Positions 46,623 through 47,388 of a stretch of 47,388 bases of DNA are shown here, piece after piece (position 1 is the stretch's first letter; every line of letters starts with the position of its first letter). The stretch lies in NCBI GenBank assembly GCA_945878115.1, contig CAMDVD010000027.1, positions 1 to 47,388 on the forward strand, in the 5' to 3' direction. A program made the position numbers and the translations under genes. The notes beneath the pieces are model-generated. The model worked only from the letters and a program-made list of their open reading frames with translations, made no database searches and was not told where the DNA came from. The stretch is from Chitinophaga pinensis (GTDB lineage Bacteria > Bacteroidota > Bacteroidia > Chitinophagales > Chitinophagaceae).

Positions 46623-46720
46623 CAGGGCATATTAAAGTAAAGATTATAGCAGATTTATAATCTGCTTACCCGCAATTAAAAATCGCTTTTTATCTACAAT
46701 TCGAGATGCGCTGCGCTAAC
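46623..46720. repeat. 98-bp direct repeat, right copy
   Basis: Matches 44403-44500 without gaps at an offset of 2220 bp. Its palindrome is GCAGATT-TAT-AATCTGC; the arms are the same and only the loop differs from the left copy. Upstream at 46599-46617, AATTCCGA and TCGGAATT form another hairpin. Confidence 0.8.
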
Positions 46721-46747
46721 ATCTCAAAACAGCCCAGCCATAAATAA

Positions 46748-46966
46748 ACACTTCGAACAGTATGACACAAGAAGGCAAACGCAAAAGTCAACGCGCCATT
46801 CTTGCGTCAGCACAGCAAAAACACTTCTAATAATAAGGCACAAGAAGGCAAACACAAAAGGCAACGCGCCATTCTTGCGCCAGCCCAATAAAAACACTTC
46901 GAATAATAAGGCACAAGAAGGCAAACACAAAATTAACGCGCCATTCTTGCAACAGCCATATCCATG
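46748..46966. repeat. Tandem array, 73-bp period, three copies
   Basis: Copies start at 46748, 46821 and 46894 with an ACACTTC block; AAGAAGGCAAAC and CAACGCGCCATTCTTGC recur in each (the first two starts of the GAAGGCA block are 46771, 46844 and 46917). The period is not a multiple of three, so a 100-codon frame across it is not expected to be coding. Confidence 0.85.
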
Positions 46967-46975
46967 TATATCATA

Positions 46976-47206
46976 ATCCCGTAGGGATGAAATGATTATA
47001 GAAATCAAATTATAAGTCGAAAGCAAAATCCCGTAGGGATGACATGATTGTAGAAATCATAGGATAAGTCGAAGGCAAAATCCCGTAGGGATGACATGAT
47101 TGTAGAAATCATATGATAAGTCGAAAGCAAAATCCAGTAGGGATGACATGATTCTAGAAATCATATGATAAGTCGAAAGCAAAATCCCGTAGGGATGACA
47201 TGATGA
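46976..47206. repeat. Tandem array, 52-bp period, about 4.5 copies with two hairpins each
   Basis: The block GTAGGGATGA starts at 46981, 47033, 47085, 47137 and 47189, a constant 52-bp step. Each unit carries ATCCC-gta-GGGAT and then ATGATT-gtaga-AATCAT, both short stems; unit 4 has ATCCA in the first. The whole unit is conserved, with only single-base differences, so this is not a CRISPR array, whose spacers differ. The last unit is partial. With the 73-bp array it fills 46748-47206. Confidence 0.88.
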
Positions 47207-47278
47207 TAAGAAAAGAAATGATATATCCTACCCACCCCAAAAGGCATACGCGTCAACTTAAGCTAATCTCAGTCGATA

Positions 47279-47386
47279 CTATTTCTTACTGACGGATTTT
47301 TTTTCAACTTTATTTTGAGTGTCAACTTTATTTTGTCTGGCTGGAATTTTTTTCACTCGTTGTAGGATAAATGTATTCTTGTCTTC
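47279..47386 (-). CDS. Possible 3' end of a minus-strand gene cut by the window edge
   Basis: An open minus-strand frame runs from the right edge to TAG at 47281-47279 (35 residues). It starts EDKNTFILQRVKKIPAR and ends with a Lys-rich tail, KVDTQNKVEKKSVSKK. The 14-bp CAACTTTATTTTGA-like unit occurs twice in the coding DNA. The region is low complexity, and a short frame could be chance. No family can be named. Confidence 0.3.
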   Translation of the reverse strand, partial: EDKNTFILQRVKKIPARQNKVDTQNKVEKKSVSKK

Positions 47387-47388
47387 AA

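Noticed and set aside
46724..47026. A 100-codon minus-strand frame over the 73-bp repeats
   Set aside because: The 73-bp period shifts frame in each unit, the sequence is Leu/Cys-rich low complexity, and the start would be a TTG inside a repeat. Not a gene.
46976..47206. A possible CRISPR array
   Set aside because: The whole 52-bp unit is conserved, with no variable spacers, and no cas gene is in the window.

Overview
The window looks like chromosomal DNA of a low-GC member of the Bacteroidota, probably near the Chitinophagales/Sphingobacteriales. This rests on several TAnnTTTG promoter boxes, type IX secretion (T9SS) type C-terminal domains on secreted proteins, a FadL-type outer membrane protein, many lipoproteins, and families typical of the group. 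The lineage is inference; no rRNA or tRNA gene was seen. Most of the window is ordinary housekeeping DNA with accessory islands. No transposase, phage gene or CRISPR array was found.

Layout. 1-4926: a tight plus-strand cassette of a membrane protein cut by the left edge, a small GrpE-like protein and a divergent Hsp70 with an extra domain. This is the best candidate for an undescribed system. 4927-6942: a SIMPL-domain protein and a MazEF-type toxin-antitoxin pair, with three copies of a small palindromic repeat between the genes. 6943-11128 (minus): glycosyltransferase, SGNH lipoprotein, FadL-like porin and a small membrane protein. 11197-20192 (plus): M13 peptidase, fmt, panB, a second MazF/PemK pair, a lipoprotein, a phosphohexomutase and pckA. 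20214-24391 (minus): two NHL-propeller secreted proteins and ruvB. 24496-26529: a secreted nuclease/phosphatase-fold protein. 26739-33747 (minus): an MmcQ/YjbR gene broken by one stop codon, smc, a RES/Xre toxin-antitoxin pair and paaZ. 33813-38239 (minus): an EamA transporter with two unknown envelope proteins. 38330-38976: rpmI-rplT with a terminator. 39004-40473 (minus): AlkD-like protein and a methyltransferase. 40509-44358 (plus): clpS-aat, purL and an unknown gene. 44403-47388: a TPR adenylate cyclase bracketed by a 98-bp direct repeat, two adjacent tandem arrays (73-bp and 52-bp periods), and the possible 3' end of a minus-strand gene.

Genes that work together: clpS and aat both serve the N-degron pathway. 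rpmI and rplT make 50S proteins. The three toxin-antitoxin pairs are self-contained. The Hsp70 and GrpE-like proteins are likely partners, and a J-domain protein could be the missing third component, possibly beyond the left edge. Three annotated intervals between genes exceed 300 bases or nearly do: 5799-6348 (repeats and the mazEF promoter), 46454-47278 (repeat arrays) and 13255-13508 (one palindrome).
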